Below, piece by piece: positions 10,679 through 20,985 of a stretch of DNA of 64,000 nt. The stretch's first letter is position 1, and every line of letters starts with the position of its first letter. The position numbers and the translations under genes are program-made. The notes beneath the pieces were generated by a model. That model was not told the DNA's origin and searched no databases. It was given only the letters and a program-made list of their open reading frames with translations. Source of the stretch: Phlyctochytrium arcticum (lineage: Eukaryota; Chytridiomycota; Chytridiomycetes; Chytridiales; Chytridiaceae); the NCBI GenBank assembly GCA_025602905.1, contig JAHLKI010000003.1:558001-622000 (forward strand), in the 5' to 3' direction.

Positions 10679-13215
10679 CTAGTCATCCCCGAACAGTTCG
10701 ATGAAACTCTCTTTTGTGCTGGCAGTGCGTACAAACTGTTCCATCCTAACGTCCGTCTGACCTGCTAGTCGTTTTAATCGCTCTAGCTCTTTGACAATTT
10801 CGGGACTTGGTTTGAAGTATTCTATGTCGGCAGCAGTCAGCGGCTGTAATATTCGAGTTGCCATGGGTCCTTCCAGTGTCGTTCCCCGTGACCAACCAAC
10901 GTACATAGAGGCGCGCTGCGGACTTTTCCGAAGTGGTGTCAGTAGCGGTGCTAATACGACGCCAGGTATGGTAAGTCCTTGGATTTTGTCGACAGTCAAA
11001 GAAAACGCTAACACAAAAGGCAGCTGGGTGATGCGAATCTTGAAACTGCGGTGGGGTAGCTTCACTTGCACTGCACTGGTTGCTTGAAACGGACGGATCC
11101 CCACTACGCCGCGCGGTAGACCTGGTTGTAGTTGAACATTTTCGTGATTTTTCAGCGCCACGAAAACTATGTCCGGCAATTTGTCGGAGATCAAAAGGCG
11201 TGTTCCGTTACCAAGTGTCGACTCTGTCAATGTGCCCGCATCGTTTAACTGAATTTTTACTACCGTACCGAGCGCTCCATTCAGCAATTTTCTTCTGTGA
11301 TCCACGTTCTTAGTGATTTGCACCGGAGCTCCAACACACAGATCCAGCGTCATGGCCAATGAACCTGTTGATGTATCTGGCAACTTTTGCAAACTCCACC
11401 TCTCTTCTGCCGTCACATTTCCTTTTCGCGTTGCTTTTACGACAGCGCTGAATCGATACACGACCTCCTGCCGTCCGAGCGCGAATTTCTCTATGCAACC
11501 CCTGTTAAATGCAACGCGGTGGAAGTTGGCTGTTGTAAGAATTGGTCGAAAAAGCTCCGTATCATTCACAATTGGTCGTTCTCCTGGCGTCAACACTTGT
11601 CCGTTAAGCAGTGCTATGTCGTCCTTGCTTAAGTGACCGGTTCGCATGTTGGTCATCAGTTTCGCATACGGAGTTTGTGCGCCTTGTCGCATGTTCCGGG
11701 TCAAAAAGAAGACATTACGAATTCCGTGATATATCCGATGGCCCGTTGCTATTCTGGCTGCATCCGAAGCCTTCAATCGGGTGTATAGTTTAGTTCCTGA
11801 CCATGCTGATAACTGGTACCAATCCCCACAGATAAGTATCGACACTCCACCCATCTTCAAGTGCGGTTTATCCATCACCATCTTCAGGGTTTCTTCTAGC
11901 AACGCGACATACTGCTTACTGAGAAGTGTTGTCTCATCAACAATCAGTAATTTCAAAGGTGCAAATCGGAGTATTTCGGTAGGAGTGACTCGTGTGCAAC
12001 GTGTACATATGGTAGTCCAGTTAAACATTTTGTGTAGATGTACTCCCCCCGCGTTTGCGCCTGCCATCCCTGTCGGTGCAGTTGTCATCACTGCATCAGG
12101 CCGCCCCCAGCTTCTTGCCAAGTGAAGAAGTGCTTTGAGAATAAAGCTTTTGCCGGTACCTGCCTGCCCCCACATAGATGCTGTCACACGACATGAACTG
12201 CCGTTGGTCCCTCTCGATTTGCTTAGAGACACATCATCTTCTGCTGCAAATGCGAATATCAAGCCTGCCGCAAACAGAACGAAGATACGGTGCTGCTCTT
12301 TGGTCAATCCGAAATGTTGCGATACTTGTGCAATGGTTGGGAATTCGTCCACCTGTGCGTTGGGCGAGTTTGCATGCGCCTCTCTCCATTCCGAATCTCC
12401 CAAGCAGCATTCATAGTGTTCAATTTGAGTCGCCATCGTTGGAAACAGTGCATAAATTCGTGCCCGTCGGTCAGGCATGGCGTTCTCCGTAGTGACGGGA
12501 TGTTCCACCTCGTTGGCCGCTGCATCAAATTCGTGAAGATTGCTGACATGCCCGATCTCTGTTTGCCACGTCGGTACCGATCCCAATGTTGTAGCGAACG
12601 CCATGGCTTCTTGAGTGCAAGGCACGTCCCTCAAATCCGTCATGGGTTCCTCGTCGTCCTCTGGGTAAAAATCTTCGTAACTCGCCTCACTGGACGTGTC
12701 CGATGTCTCCGAGACCCTGTCATCCCCATCCATGCATTCCGTTTCGTCTGATGTCCTCAATATCACGGGAAGTTCGGGATGGTTTTCGCGCAATTCGGCC
12801 TCTCTGTTGCGACGCCCCTGCTCCGCTGCACGTCTTTTACCGAGGTAGTGGTCCTCCGTGTTGCGCAGGAATCGTCCTAGTGCTAAAAAGTTGGCGGAAC
12901 CGTCGTCAAGTGCCGTATAGTCGTAAAATGATTGTTCCCAGCTGCTGGAAGTCTTCAAACACGCTAGCGTCCGATACGGTTTGAAGAGAAACAGAAGTAT
13001 TTGGAACGTGCGCTCACGTTCGGTCTCGGTCACATCATCCCTTGTCAAATCAGCTATTCGCTTCGTAACTACATTGACAAACACCGTCTTCTTGCGCTTC
13101 TCCAATCGGTGCGATCTCCGTTGTGGGTGCCCTTGTATGAACTCGTGCGTTCCTGCCACGTTCTTGGTCTTACGTTTCATGTACTCGGCAGTGAAGGAGT
13201 ATAGACACATACTGT
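10679..13215 (-). CDS. Helitron Pif1-like helicase (second part of RepHel)
   Basis: About 843 residues form a superfamily-1 (Pif1/RecD-like) helicase that would unwind DNA during rolling-circle transposition. Walker A GQAGTGKS is at about residue 348 and Walker B LLIVDETTL at about 423. Later motifs include ICGDWYQLSAWSG, FLTRNMRQ and, near the C-terminus, LAFSLTVDKIQGLT and MYVGWSRG. An acidic stretch lies at about residues 160-190. The frame is completely open to a TAG at 10679. Its first residues, YSMCLYSFTAEYMKRK, continue the end of the Rep frame after a one-base shift near 13216. I therefore regard this as the C-terminal half of one RepHel protein split by a single indel, rather than as a separate gene with a start at 13210. 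Confidence 0.9.
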
Positions 13216-16200
13216 ACTCTCAAAGTCGTTGGATGCAGGTCGGCCCAAGTAGTCGCTCCCTTTGTTGACGGCTATCAATTTCTTCGCGGGGCCTATACTG
13301 TTATCTCCCATGCTTTCTTCTTCACCGATGCCCGCATCTTCATCGTCCGCGCCATCAGCTCCCCGCCCAAAGACCACATCTACTTCTCCCTCAAGTGTCA
13401 TTGCCTTAATGATCGATTTTATGTACAGGTTTTCAACATCGTGCGACTCGTAGAATGCCGACTTCCGGAGAAGATAGAGCGCTGCCATCGTGGACGTCAC
13501 TTCCATCTTGCCGGTCAATTCCGTGACCTGCCGTTTCATTCGACGAAACCCTTTGGTCCATGCAGGAGTCTCTTCACCATCCACGGAGTTGTTCTCCCGT
13601 TGCTGACTTTTGCGATGCGCAGATAAGTAGATTGTGTGAATCTTTTCGAATTGAACTTGTGGTTTATACGTGTATTTAAGGACATACTGCTTGATATCGG
13701 CCGCTTCCCCTCCCAGCAACAGGCGTATGTCGTGGTTAAAACGAAACGTGCCGGCAAACAATGGATTGTAGTTGTTCAAATACAGCGACCCATTCTGGCG
13801 TTGAAATGAGACTGTCATGGCTGAAACTTGCGTGCTGGCAACTGGGTTCTCTGGTTTCAAGAACCGACAATAGGTACCACTGGGGGTGCGGACACTCTTT
13901 TTGTAGCAACTCCGAGCGTGTTTCCACGAATGCTCTTGATACGCGAACAGACTCTTCTCAAAGTTGAGTACATCTTTTGCACATCGTGGTTCAATAATAG
14001 ACTCTAATGGAACAGGATCCCAAGTGCAGTTTGCATAATCAACATCCGTCTGTGTCCACAGATCCACGCTCAAAATGCCGCTCCGTGTCGCAAAATATTC
14101 AGCAGAGTTGCTTGCTACATCGCTATCCGACATACTTTCCCCGCACCCGACACATATTGCTGATACCGGTGCCGACCAGTTCGCACGCGCCCGACGATAT
14201 GCTCGTAGTGGAATTGGTTGGAACTCGAGCGGTGACGTGCATGAAGGACAGAAAGGATGTAGTGGAATTGGTGATGTGCTGCTGACCACAGATGCGGCAT
14301 AATCCGCTATTTGCTGAAGGCTTATTGATGCTGTTGGGCCGCTGGCTAGTGCCATGTATCGCTGCGTCGTTGAGGGAAGATTATATACCCATAGTAAGAA
14401 ATGGGCATGAAGATTTCCAGACCCTTGCATCTCCACTGCTCCCGAAAACGCCTTTATCACCCCTAAAGCCCCTCCGCCTCGTTTCGGCTGTTTCTTCGCA
14501 GTATCCCATCCCAGGAATTCAGAAATAATGACATCAATGACGCATTCGAAGTGCCTTGCGACCGCCATTGGGTTCTTGCCAACCTCCGCCTTCCGTTCCT
14601 CTCGTGACATTGCTTTAATGCGCTTATTGATTCCCGACACCGCCCTGTCTGCACCTTCGTACTGGCTATACTGCACAACCCGAAAAGAATTCATTGAGTC
14701 AGGTGTGACGGTGAAGAAAATGTTCGGTAGACCCAGCGTATTCGTGTACGCGTTCAAACGATTCATGGCGGCGACTCGCTCTTCATTAGAACCCCAGTAC
14801 GAACTCATGCCAGCCTGAACACCATTCTGCAACGCCAAAACTCCTGCGCCCACGGGTGCTACATTTGCCACCGGCAAGGAGCGCCTGGCAGCTTCCGTCC
14901 TCGCTGCTTCCCGTTCGGCGTAGCGTTGGATTTCCTCCACCGTAACTGTAGCTGCTAATTCGGCCGTTTTGGGCGACAAACGACATCGGAGATATACTGA
15001 CGATCGAGCTCGCGTCCTTGCCGCAATGTTGAATGTCATCAATATGAATGCTGGATGCTTGGCAAATCGCTGCTTGGGAAGCCTGAGTACATAGGCTATC
15101 CATTCTTCGAGGGATATCGGATTCTTTCGTCTTTCACTTGGTCCTCCTCGACCGTATGACAGAAGTTCCGGGATCCGCAAGTACCAGGATTCGGGGTCGT
15201 CGTCTGATACAAACGTTGTTGACCTTTTCATGGGTACACGGTTGGGGTCCTGATGATCCACAAGGAGCTGAATTACTCGTTTTACTTGGGTTCCATTGCT
15301 TTCGTCCGTTCGACTTTGGATGATAAGTGATGTTTCGCTTTCCATTTGGACTTCCGCGCTCACGTAGTTTTCACTTTCAGGTGTTGAAGGCACGCGATGA
15401 GTACTGGTAGACGCTTGTAGAGTTGCTGATATCTCAGCGTACTCCGGGTCGTCTTTCGAAATATTGGTGATGATGGTGGCTTCCTCAAAGACCTTATCCG
15501 GTAAGGAGCTGTCGACCGTGATGTGCTCGTATATTCTGTTGTGCTCTTTATAGAATGATAGGAGAGAGTATATGGTCTCCCGATCACCGCAATACTCCTT
15601 TGCGAAACGGATCGACTCTTCCTTGGTGAACGCACCAACAGTCGTAACGAATATGTCTCCGGTCGGTGCCATATCTCTGGGAAGAAGAAGTGCTGGGGGT
15701 GCAGGATCGGCCAACATTGCATACGAGTGTCCTTTCAATCCATTAAAACTTCCTCCGTAAACGACTGCAATGTAATGCGCGCACTGCGCAGGGGCCGCCA
15801 TGCTGAAATCAACCATTGTCGCTCGCTCGAAGAGTTCCTCCGGCAGGGATCCCACAAAGTTCCCATTCGCAATGGCAAAGCGTGGTGGTGTTTCCGCTGG
15901 ACGCTGTAAAGATTCCAGGCACGGGTGGCAGAAGTGCATCTTCATATCGGACGTTCCTGCGGATCCATTGGAGGAGAAACCGCTGCGTGATAGCATAATT
16001 CCTGTGAACCGCGTGTCTAAATCGCTGACATCATATTCATCTGCGAGTCGTTGTGGGACATCTTCCGGGCAGCGTAGTCGAGAACGCATCGCACTGATTG
16101 GAACATGTGGTGACTGCAGTGATATCTTCGTGATATGCGACTGAGTGGCCAGTGCCCCGCAAACTGCGCATACTTCTTCATACATATTGGCATCCAACAT

Positions 16201-16410
16201 CGCCGCCTTTGTGTCTTTGTACACCCTCTTCAAGGTTTCTGATGTTATTGGGCCGAGGATGGGGTTATCCTCCATTGTCGCCAGTTCATCGGGGGTGTAA
16301 AATTGGGGTGCATGGTTCTTACGTTGCCTTTGTTGCGCCTGATTTTGATGCAGACGATGCCGCGCACATTCCTCTTCTGAAGGACGCGAACTAACATCAT
16401 ACTCATTTAG
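13177..16410 (-). CDS. Helitron Rep protein (first part of RepHel)
   Basis: HUH-type rolling-circle endonuclease. The frame is open across 1032 codons from ATG 16275. It stays open upstream to about 16410 (a Gln/Arg-rich segment ending FYTPDELAT before the Met) and stops there at TAG-CAG, which looks like a splice acceptor, so the true start is probably in an upstream exon. In order: a Cys pair CAVCGAL near residue 40; a DUF6570-like block (RFAIANGNFVGSLPEEL, about 130-150); FFTVTPDSMNSF at about 523; the HUH motif NLHAHFLLWV at about 622; a four-Cys zinc cluster at about 680-720; and the two-tyrosine motif QYVLKYTYKP at about 865. All catalytic residues are present. The frame ends at 13177 just after the junction with the helicase frame. 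Confidence 0.9.
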   Translation of the reverse strand, partial: LNEYDVSSRPSEEECARHRLHQNQAQQRQRKNHAPQFYTPDELATMEDNPILGPITSETLKRVYKDTKAAMLDANMYEEVCAVCGALATQSHITKISLQSPHVPISAMRSRLRCPEDVPQRLADEYDVSDLDTRFTGIMLSRSGFSSNGSAGTSDMKMHFCHPCLESLQRPAETPPRFAIANGNFVGSLPEELFERATMVDFSMAAPAQCAHYIAVVYGGSFNGLKGHSYAMLADPAPPALLLPRDMAPTGDIFVTTVGAFTKEESIRFAKEYCGDRETIYSLLSFYKEHNRIYEHITVDSSLPDKVFEEATIITNISKDDPEYAEISATLQASTSTHRVPSTPESENYVSAEVQMESETSLIIQSRTDESNGTQVKRVIQLLVDHQDPNRVPMKRSTTFVSDDDPESWYLRIPELLSYGRGGPSERRKNPISLEEWIAYVLRLPKQRFAKHPAFILMTFNIAARTRARSSVYLRCRLSPKTAELAATVTVEEIQRYAEREAARTEAARRSLPVANVAPVGAGVLALQNGVQAGMSSYWGSNEERVAAMNRLNAYTNTLGLPNIFFTVTPDSMNSFRVVQYSQYEGADRAVSGINKRIKAMSREERKAEVGKNPMAVARHFECVIDVIISEFLGWDTAKKQPKRGGGALGVIKAFSGAVEMQGSGNLHAHFLLWVYNLPSTTQRYMALASGPTASISLQQIADYAASVVSSTSPIPLHPFCPSCTSPLEFQPIPLRAYRRARANWSAPVSAICVGCGESMSDSDVASNSAEYFATRSGILSVDLWTQTDVDYANCTWDPVPLESIIEPRCAKDVLNFEKSLFAYQEHSWKHARSCYKKSVRTPSGTYCRFLKPENPVASTQVSAMTVSFQRQNGSLYLNNYNPLFAGTFRFNHDIRLLLGGEAADIKQYVLKYTYKPQVQFEKIHTIYLSAHRKSQQRENNSVDGEETPAWTKGFRRMKRQVTELTGKMEVTSTMAALYLLRKSAFYESHDVENLYIKSIIKAMTLEGEVDVVFGRGADGADDEDAGIGEEESMGDNSIGPAKKLIAVNKGSDYLGRPASNDFESTVCVYTPSLPST

Positions 16411-17100
16411 CTGCTATGATGTGGATCTTGCTTACATGTACTACACTCACATTGGATTGTTCCTTTGCGCGCGTGCCTTGGGCTTCCGCGGCATTCTGCT
16501 TAACCGATTTACTTATTGTTTATTACGTTGTCTTCACTGTATCGTCCTTGCAATAACAGCTACTTATGTCAATTGTATCAATTATGGGGCCTTTCTGTGC
16601 CTCTTCCAATCTTACAGTACTCCACAAGGGCATTCATATTTATATTCCTCTTATATATTCGATCTTATTCATGTTCTCTGGTGTTCCAGCTCGTACCTGC
16701 CATTTTTTTAAGGTTTATCTTACCATATTTTGCTGCTTGTTACTTGTTTGCTTCATTATTTGTGACGAAAAACAACCTTAATTTGCATCCGTGGCTCTTG
16801 CCGTAAATAGTCACTTTCGTTTCAATTAAGATCAGTCGACAATGTAACCTTTGCAAAACTTGCATTTCCCCTCCTGCCTACAATGGGACCATTGGCCGAA
16901 GGCTGTAATGGCCTCTATCTTAGGAGGATCCGCTCCATTCCAGACCGTTCTGTGCTGTTTGTTCATGTTTGTGCTCACATGTCCTCCCCAATAATAGATT
17001 GGACATAGCGACCTTGGCCAAACATTGCATTTCCCTTCTTACCCATTGGGCTTTGTAGGTCGTTCAAACCGATTCTGCTATCTCCGCCCCTCTCCCTCTC
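16411..17100. other. Divergent 5' region between Rep and the plus-strand gene
   Basis: This is the space between the two oppositely oriented genes of the Helitron. It probably contains the first Rep exon and both promoters. GTTCTCTGGTGTTCCAG at about 16674 is a partial match to the terminal palindrome. I see no other gene. Confidence 0.35.
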
Positions 17101-17102
17101 TC

Positions 17103-17111
17103 ACTACATAA
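17103..17111 (+). promoter_or_regulatory. Possible TATA box of the 17.2-kb gene
   Basis: CTACATAAAG-like sequence about 60 bp upstream of ATG 17166, followed by a pyrimidine-rich leader typical of fungal promoters. Confidence 0.4.
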
Positions 17112-17165
17112 AGAGCGCCATTCCAAACTCCCTTCTCCCTCTTCCATACCGTCAACGCCATCATA

Positions 17166-18112
17166 ATGCTCATCATCACTTCAATCGTCAAAGTCGTCAA
17201 GCTTACTCCGTTGGACAAGTACAAGTTCGATGTCCAACTCGTGGTCCCCATCGTAGGTGGCGACATACTCCATCTCCCCGCATCCGTGTGGGTTAAGCAA
17301 AACCGTATCGAAGAACCTGTCCTCGATGCCTGCTACTTCTGTGTTGCCGCGGTCCTCGATCCCACAACTGACGAATTACAAATCTATACTCTCCACCGCC
17401 TCCACGACGATGCTGAACCTTTCCCTGCACAAGTTTGTTGCACCGGACTCGTACACTCCACGCAGAAGGAGTCCGCTAAGGTGTTATTCCGCGTCTATTG
17501 AAACAACCTTGAGTCCTTCAGGCCCGTCACAGTTACCCATCCCGGAGGTTGGGGACCAAGAGCCAATGTTCTCCGCCAAAATACCGTTGTCGAGGTGGTC
17601 GGTGAGCTGATTTCTCTCGGGGAAATCGCCTTCACCAACTTTTACACTAACGGCGGCACCGGAAAGCTGCCCTCAACCTCAACCACCGCTGTTTCCTCTA
17701 AAGCTGCGAACATTTGGGGCCGGTTGCAACCGCAACCTCTTCCACCTATCTCTCTTCGCCAAGTTGGTCGTCCTCTGGAGTTGCCACCCCCCCATCGCGC
17801 ACCATCTTCTTGGTTCAATCGGAGCCCCAACCAGTCATACACCCCTTACCCCCAGCCCCGAAGTCAACCCTAACTGCCAGCGGCAAACGGCGTGGTCAGC
17901 CTCCCAAGTCCAAAGTTGCTGCTGTTGCCGACGTTTACGATACCCCGGATACCCCGCCTGCCAAGGCTCGAAAGCTTTACGACAGTTTCTCCATGGCTAG
18001 GAGCTCCAATAACCCGTCGCCTGTCGTGCAGCTCGATCATGAATCAGACGACGACGACGACGACGACGCCCCTCTCTCAACCCACAACCGCCTGCGCAAT
18101 TACTATGATTAG
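17166..18112 (+). pseudogene. Possible ssDNA-binding (OB-fold/RPA-like) cargo gene
   Basis: Not recognised with certainty. The first 111 codons from ATG 17166 (IVKVVKLTPLDKYKFDVQLV and on) end at a TGA at 17499-17501. The same frame then continues to about 17720 (VTVTHPGGWGPR, VVEVVGELISLGEIAF). A second frame then carries a Pro-rich linker, a basic segment GKRRGQPPKSK and a tail of seven consecutive Asp (QLDHESDDDDDDD) before the stop at 18112. A beta-rich N-terminal domain, a Pro/Gln linker and an acidic tail is the layout of single-stranded-DNA-binding proteins, and some Helitrons carry RPA-like genes, so I propose that role. This is inference from layout and context; no OB-fold motif is diagnostic by eye. 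One stop and one frameshift make it a pseudogene unless an intron covers them. Confidence 0.4.
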
Positions 18113-18305
18113 CCTCCTTACTTTGACAGTGCCATTCTTCATCGTTTTATAACTTTCCTTGCTTCAAGTTTGTATTACTTGTTATGACGTTTTTCTGGAC
18201 AATTTGTTCGTTCATGTCTGTTCGTTTATTTTCGCTAATATGATAACTTCCTCGTACACTCCATTCCCCCGTTAGCATTGCATTAACCATCATATACCAG
18301 AGCTA

Positions 18306-18330
18306 ATCCCCGCAGCGCAGCCCGGGGCCC
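18306..18330. repeat. GC-rich hairpin next to Helitron 5' end
   Basis: TCCCCGCAGCGCAGCCCGGGG can pair CCCCG with CGGGG around a GC-rich loop. It lies just outside the proposed terminus at 18300, in otherwise AT-rich sequence. Confidence 0.4.
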
Positions 18331-19380
18331 TTATTCTGTACAATTTGCTCTTTATTCTTCCATCTTTCGTGGCTCTGTCTGATATTCCATCCGCAATCTA
18401 CAAGTTTGACTAATTTCGTGAATTTCCGCTTTTTTCCTGATATTTTTTCCCCATGTCCATGTCCCACAAGCTTCCTTACATGTGCCCTCTTTTGGGCTCG
18501 TTGCCTGCCCACCAAACTTCTCTTTAAATTGGCTCTGTTTTTCTATTCCCTCTCGGTGGATTCAACACATCCTGTAAATTTTTTGGCCTCATTTTCAGAA
18601 TTTCAAAAGGACTTCCCCTTCTGTTGATTTTCTCCTAATTTATTCATTGCCTCTGTTAACCCATTCTCTACAATTTGCTCTTTATTCCTGCATTTTTTCA
18701 GTCTCTGTTTGGCTGCACGCTTTTCTCTCTGTCTGATATTCCGTTGGCAATCTACAAGTTGGACTATTTTCGAAAATTTCCGCGTTTTTCCTTAAATATA
18801 TTTGCCACACGCCTCCTTACATGTGCCCTTTTTACCGGCTCCATCCCTCCGTACCAAATTGTTCTTTCCGTTAGCGATGTTTCTCTATGCAGGTGTCCTC
18901 TACAAGGTCCCTATCGGCCTTTTCAACACGCCCTTTAACTCTTCTGACCACAGTTTCTGAATTTCGGGGTCAATTCCCTTCTATTAATTACCTCAAATCT
19001 CTTCCTTTCCACTGAAACTATGCTTCCTTTATTTTGTACAATTTGCTCTTTATTCTTGCATCTTTTATAGTATCTTTTGGGCTGCTCACTTTTCTCTCTG
19101 TCTGATATTCCGTCGGCGATCTACAAGCTTGACCAATTTTGTGAATTTCTGCGTTTTATCTATTCTTTTTTTGGGTACATTTGCCACGCGCTTCCTTACA
19201 TGTGCCCTTTTTTCCGGCTCGTTCCCTCCGTATCAATTTCCTCTTTACGTTACAAGGTGCCTATTGCCGATTTCAACACACCCAACAACTCTTTTAGCCT
19301 CATTTTCTAGATTTCAAAATCGATTCCCCTTCTGTTAATTGGCGCTACCAAGTTCCTCTTTCCGTTGGACCTCTCATTCC
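18331..19380 (+). repeat. Tandem array, about 3 units of 330-370 bp
   Basis: Three units start near 18334, 18666 and 19033 with TACAATTTGCTCTTTATTC. Each then contains CTGTCTGATATTCC, ATCTACAAG, CCTTACATGTGCCC and a TTCAACAC word in the same order. The units are diverged and have no long open frame. A partial unit also occurs at about 9825-9945 beyond the Helitron. Confidence 0.75.
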
Positions 19381-19608
19381 CTTCCCAGTGAATCTACCCC
19401 GTTCCTTTCACCGCGCCTTCACAGTTCATTTCTGAATTTTGGTACTTATTCCTCTTGTTTGATGGGCTGCAATCGCTGCGGTTCTGCCGGATCCGGCGGT
19501 GGGCCGCCTTACATAAGGCACATCTCCACTACTCCGAAGTGTACTTTGTGCTATATGCGGTATGGAGCCCCTCCCCATCGTTGGCCGCTTTTAACTTTGG
19601 GGCAAACG
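19381..19608 (+). repeat. Repeat interrupted by the copia insertion (left half)
   Basis: The last 50 bp (GGCCGCTTTTAACTTTGGGG, then CAAACG) continue at 24592 (CGATTGCGG) once the copia element is removed. The joined sequence closely matches 25253-25290. Confidence 0.7.
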
Positions 19609-19772
19609 TGTTGAGACGTCATGACTCATCCTTCCCATTTAGTGGATAGCGGTCATATTGCAGCATAGTTTAGCGGTAGAATCCTATTTATAGTTGGACG
19701 ACCTATGACCTACGTACTGCTGTATCTAATTCAAAAAGCTACTAGTCCCGATATAGGATACCAGCTTTAACA
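19609..19772 (+). repeat. 5' LTR of the copia element
   Basis: Begins TGTTGAGACG and ends CTTTAACA. It is repeated at 24423-24586 with three differences. Its short length is at the low end for copia LTRs. Confidence 0.95.
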
Positions 19773-19786
19773 GGTTATGAGCCCTG
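19773..19786 (+). promoter_or_regulatory. Primer-binding site, half-tRNA iMet type
   Basis: GGTTATGAGCCCTG follows the LTR directly. Its complement CAGGGCTCATAACC is the anticodon stem-loop of fungal initiator tRNA-Met, not the tRNA 3' end. Priming from an internally cleaved iMet half-tRNA is known for Drosophila copia and yeast Ty5. The match is 14 of 14 to the tRNA sequence as I remember it. Confidence 0.85.
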
Positions 19787-19956
19787 AGGACTAAAAATAA
19801 AGTTAAGTGTGAACGAAGAGAACCTTGGGTCAAAGGCTCTGGCAGTATAAATAAAAGAGACGAATGTGCTAACTCTGCCCACTTCTCTATCAAGAAAACT
19901 GTCAGTGAAACATCGAAAACACCCAAGAATCGTCAATCAACACTTAGCTCAAGAAT

Positions 19957-20985
19957 ATGTCTGCCACCAAAAACAATGCTGAAGGCGCTATCCAAGGTGA
20001 CCCAACTGAAAACAACGAAAACAACGGTCAAGGTCACGCTCAAGGTGGTCAGACTCAAGGCACCAACCCGCTCTTCACTGCTCATGATCCAGCTCAAGCC
20101 TTTGCCGCTGCCTTGGAAATCCAGCAATTGAAGAACGAATTGGAATGCCACAAACTACGTGCCGAATTGCTTGTTGCGCGTGCCGCCCGTGTCCCAGAAA
20201 TTCAAGAATCTCGCTTTGCGGAACGACTCGAGAAGGCCATTCCCAAGTTCTCCGGCGAAATGGACAAGCCCGCTTTGTTGACCCAATTCCTTCGTAAAGT
20301 TGAACTGTATCTTGAGGCTTCGGTGGTGTCTCCCAAGCAATCGTTTATGATCATTTTGTTGAAATTTGTCGGAAGTGCCGACACTGAGATTGAACGTCAC
20401 ACCCCGGTTTTCGACACTTGGGCAACACTTCGCGCGTTTCTTATCAAGAAGTATCACCGAGCAAACTTGCCAGCAGAAGTCTTTGCTCGATTGCAGAAAT
20501 TGAAACAGAAGGGATCCCTGACTGCCTACAACGCTGACTTTGACGAACTGGTTCCCCAACTCCCTGAAGGCTTCCCGTTCTTCGTCACCGCTACACTGTA
20601 CATCCAAGGCATTCGGGATTCAGCTGCTCGCCAGTACCTCAACACGGAAATGCTTCACGGCAGTATTAGCGAACTTGTGGACCTCAAGGCCGAGGCTCAA
20701 ACATTCTTCAGGTCTTCCGACAAAGGCGATGTTTCAGCGACTCCTACGTTACCACCAACTGAAGTCTACCAAGTTCAGCAACGAGATGGCAAACCCCGTC
20801 GTTCCTTTCCCTGTCCCATCTGTGATCAAACGGACCACCGTGCCCACGAGTGTCCCAAGCTGTCAATGGTCCGATCCAACGTTGCGGCACAGAAACGCAA
20901 GCGACCTGACTCGGCTCACGAAGTCGACACTATTGTTCCATCACTGGTGCCAACACAAGATCTCTACTCTTCTGACAGCGATTGA
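19957..20985 (+). CDS. gag: Copia Gag (nucleocapsid/capsid)
   Basis: An intact 342-codon frame from ATG 19957. The N-terminus is Asn/Gln/Gly-rich and low in complexity (residues 1-45). A capsid-type region with a helical look follows (about 75-240). A CCHC zinc knuckle CPICDQTDHRAHEC (C-x2-C-x4-H-x4-C) lies at about residues 287-300, followed by a basic stretch KRKR. Gag would form the virus-like particle and bind the RNA. It is the only undamaged gene of this element, and it ends in a different frame from the protease, so pol expression would need frameshifting or another device. Overlap with the pol frame is only about 10 bases (20976-20985). Confidence 0.9.
   Translation: MSATKNNAEGAIQGDPTENNENNGQGHAQGGQTQGTNPLFTAHDPAQAFAAALEIQQLKNELECHKLRAELLVARAARVPEIQESRFAERLEKAIPKFSGEMDKPALLTQFLRKVELYLEASVVSPKQSFMIILLKFVGSADTEIERHTPVFDTWATLRAFLIKKYHRANLPAEVFARLQKLKQKGSLTAYNADFDELVPQLPEGFPFFVTATLYIQGIRDSAARQYLNTEMLHGSISELVDLKAEAQTFFRSSDKGDVSATPTLPPTEVYQVQQRDGKPRRSFPCPICDQTDHRAHECPKLSMVRSNVAAQKRKRPDSAHEVDTIVPSLVPTQDLYSSDSD

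Larger units (their letters stand above)
9963..18300 (-). mobile_element. Large near-intact Helitron, minus strand
   Basis: The unit holds Rep and helicase frames on the minus strand and a small gene on the plus strand. On the minus strand the proposed 5' end begins CTCTGGTATATGATGG at 18300. The proposed 3' end holds the perfect 18-bp palindrome CTCTGGTATATACCAGAG at 9963-9980, so ATATACCAGAG is an inverted counterpart of the 5' end. Such asymmetric terminal and subterminal inverted repeats are known from Helentron/Helitron2 elements. Both flanks are parts of the same repeat array, as expected for an insertion. The boundaries are inferred; the coding content is firm. Confidence 0.55.

Noticed and set aside
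13001..16150. Long plus-strand frames across the Helitron Rep and helicase region
   Set aside because: They are antisense shadows of the minus-strand Rep and helicase frames, which carry the conserved motifs.
18331..19340. Plus-strand frames of 70-90 codons in the tandem array
   Set aside because: They follow the repeat units, are Phe/Leu/Ser-rich from T/C-rich DNA, and show no domain; the repeat explains them.
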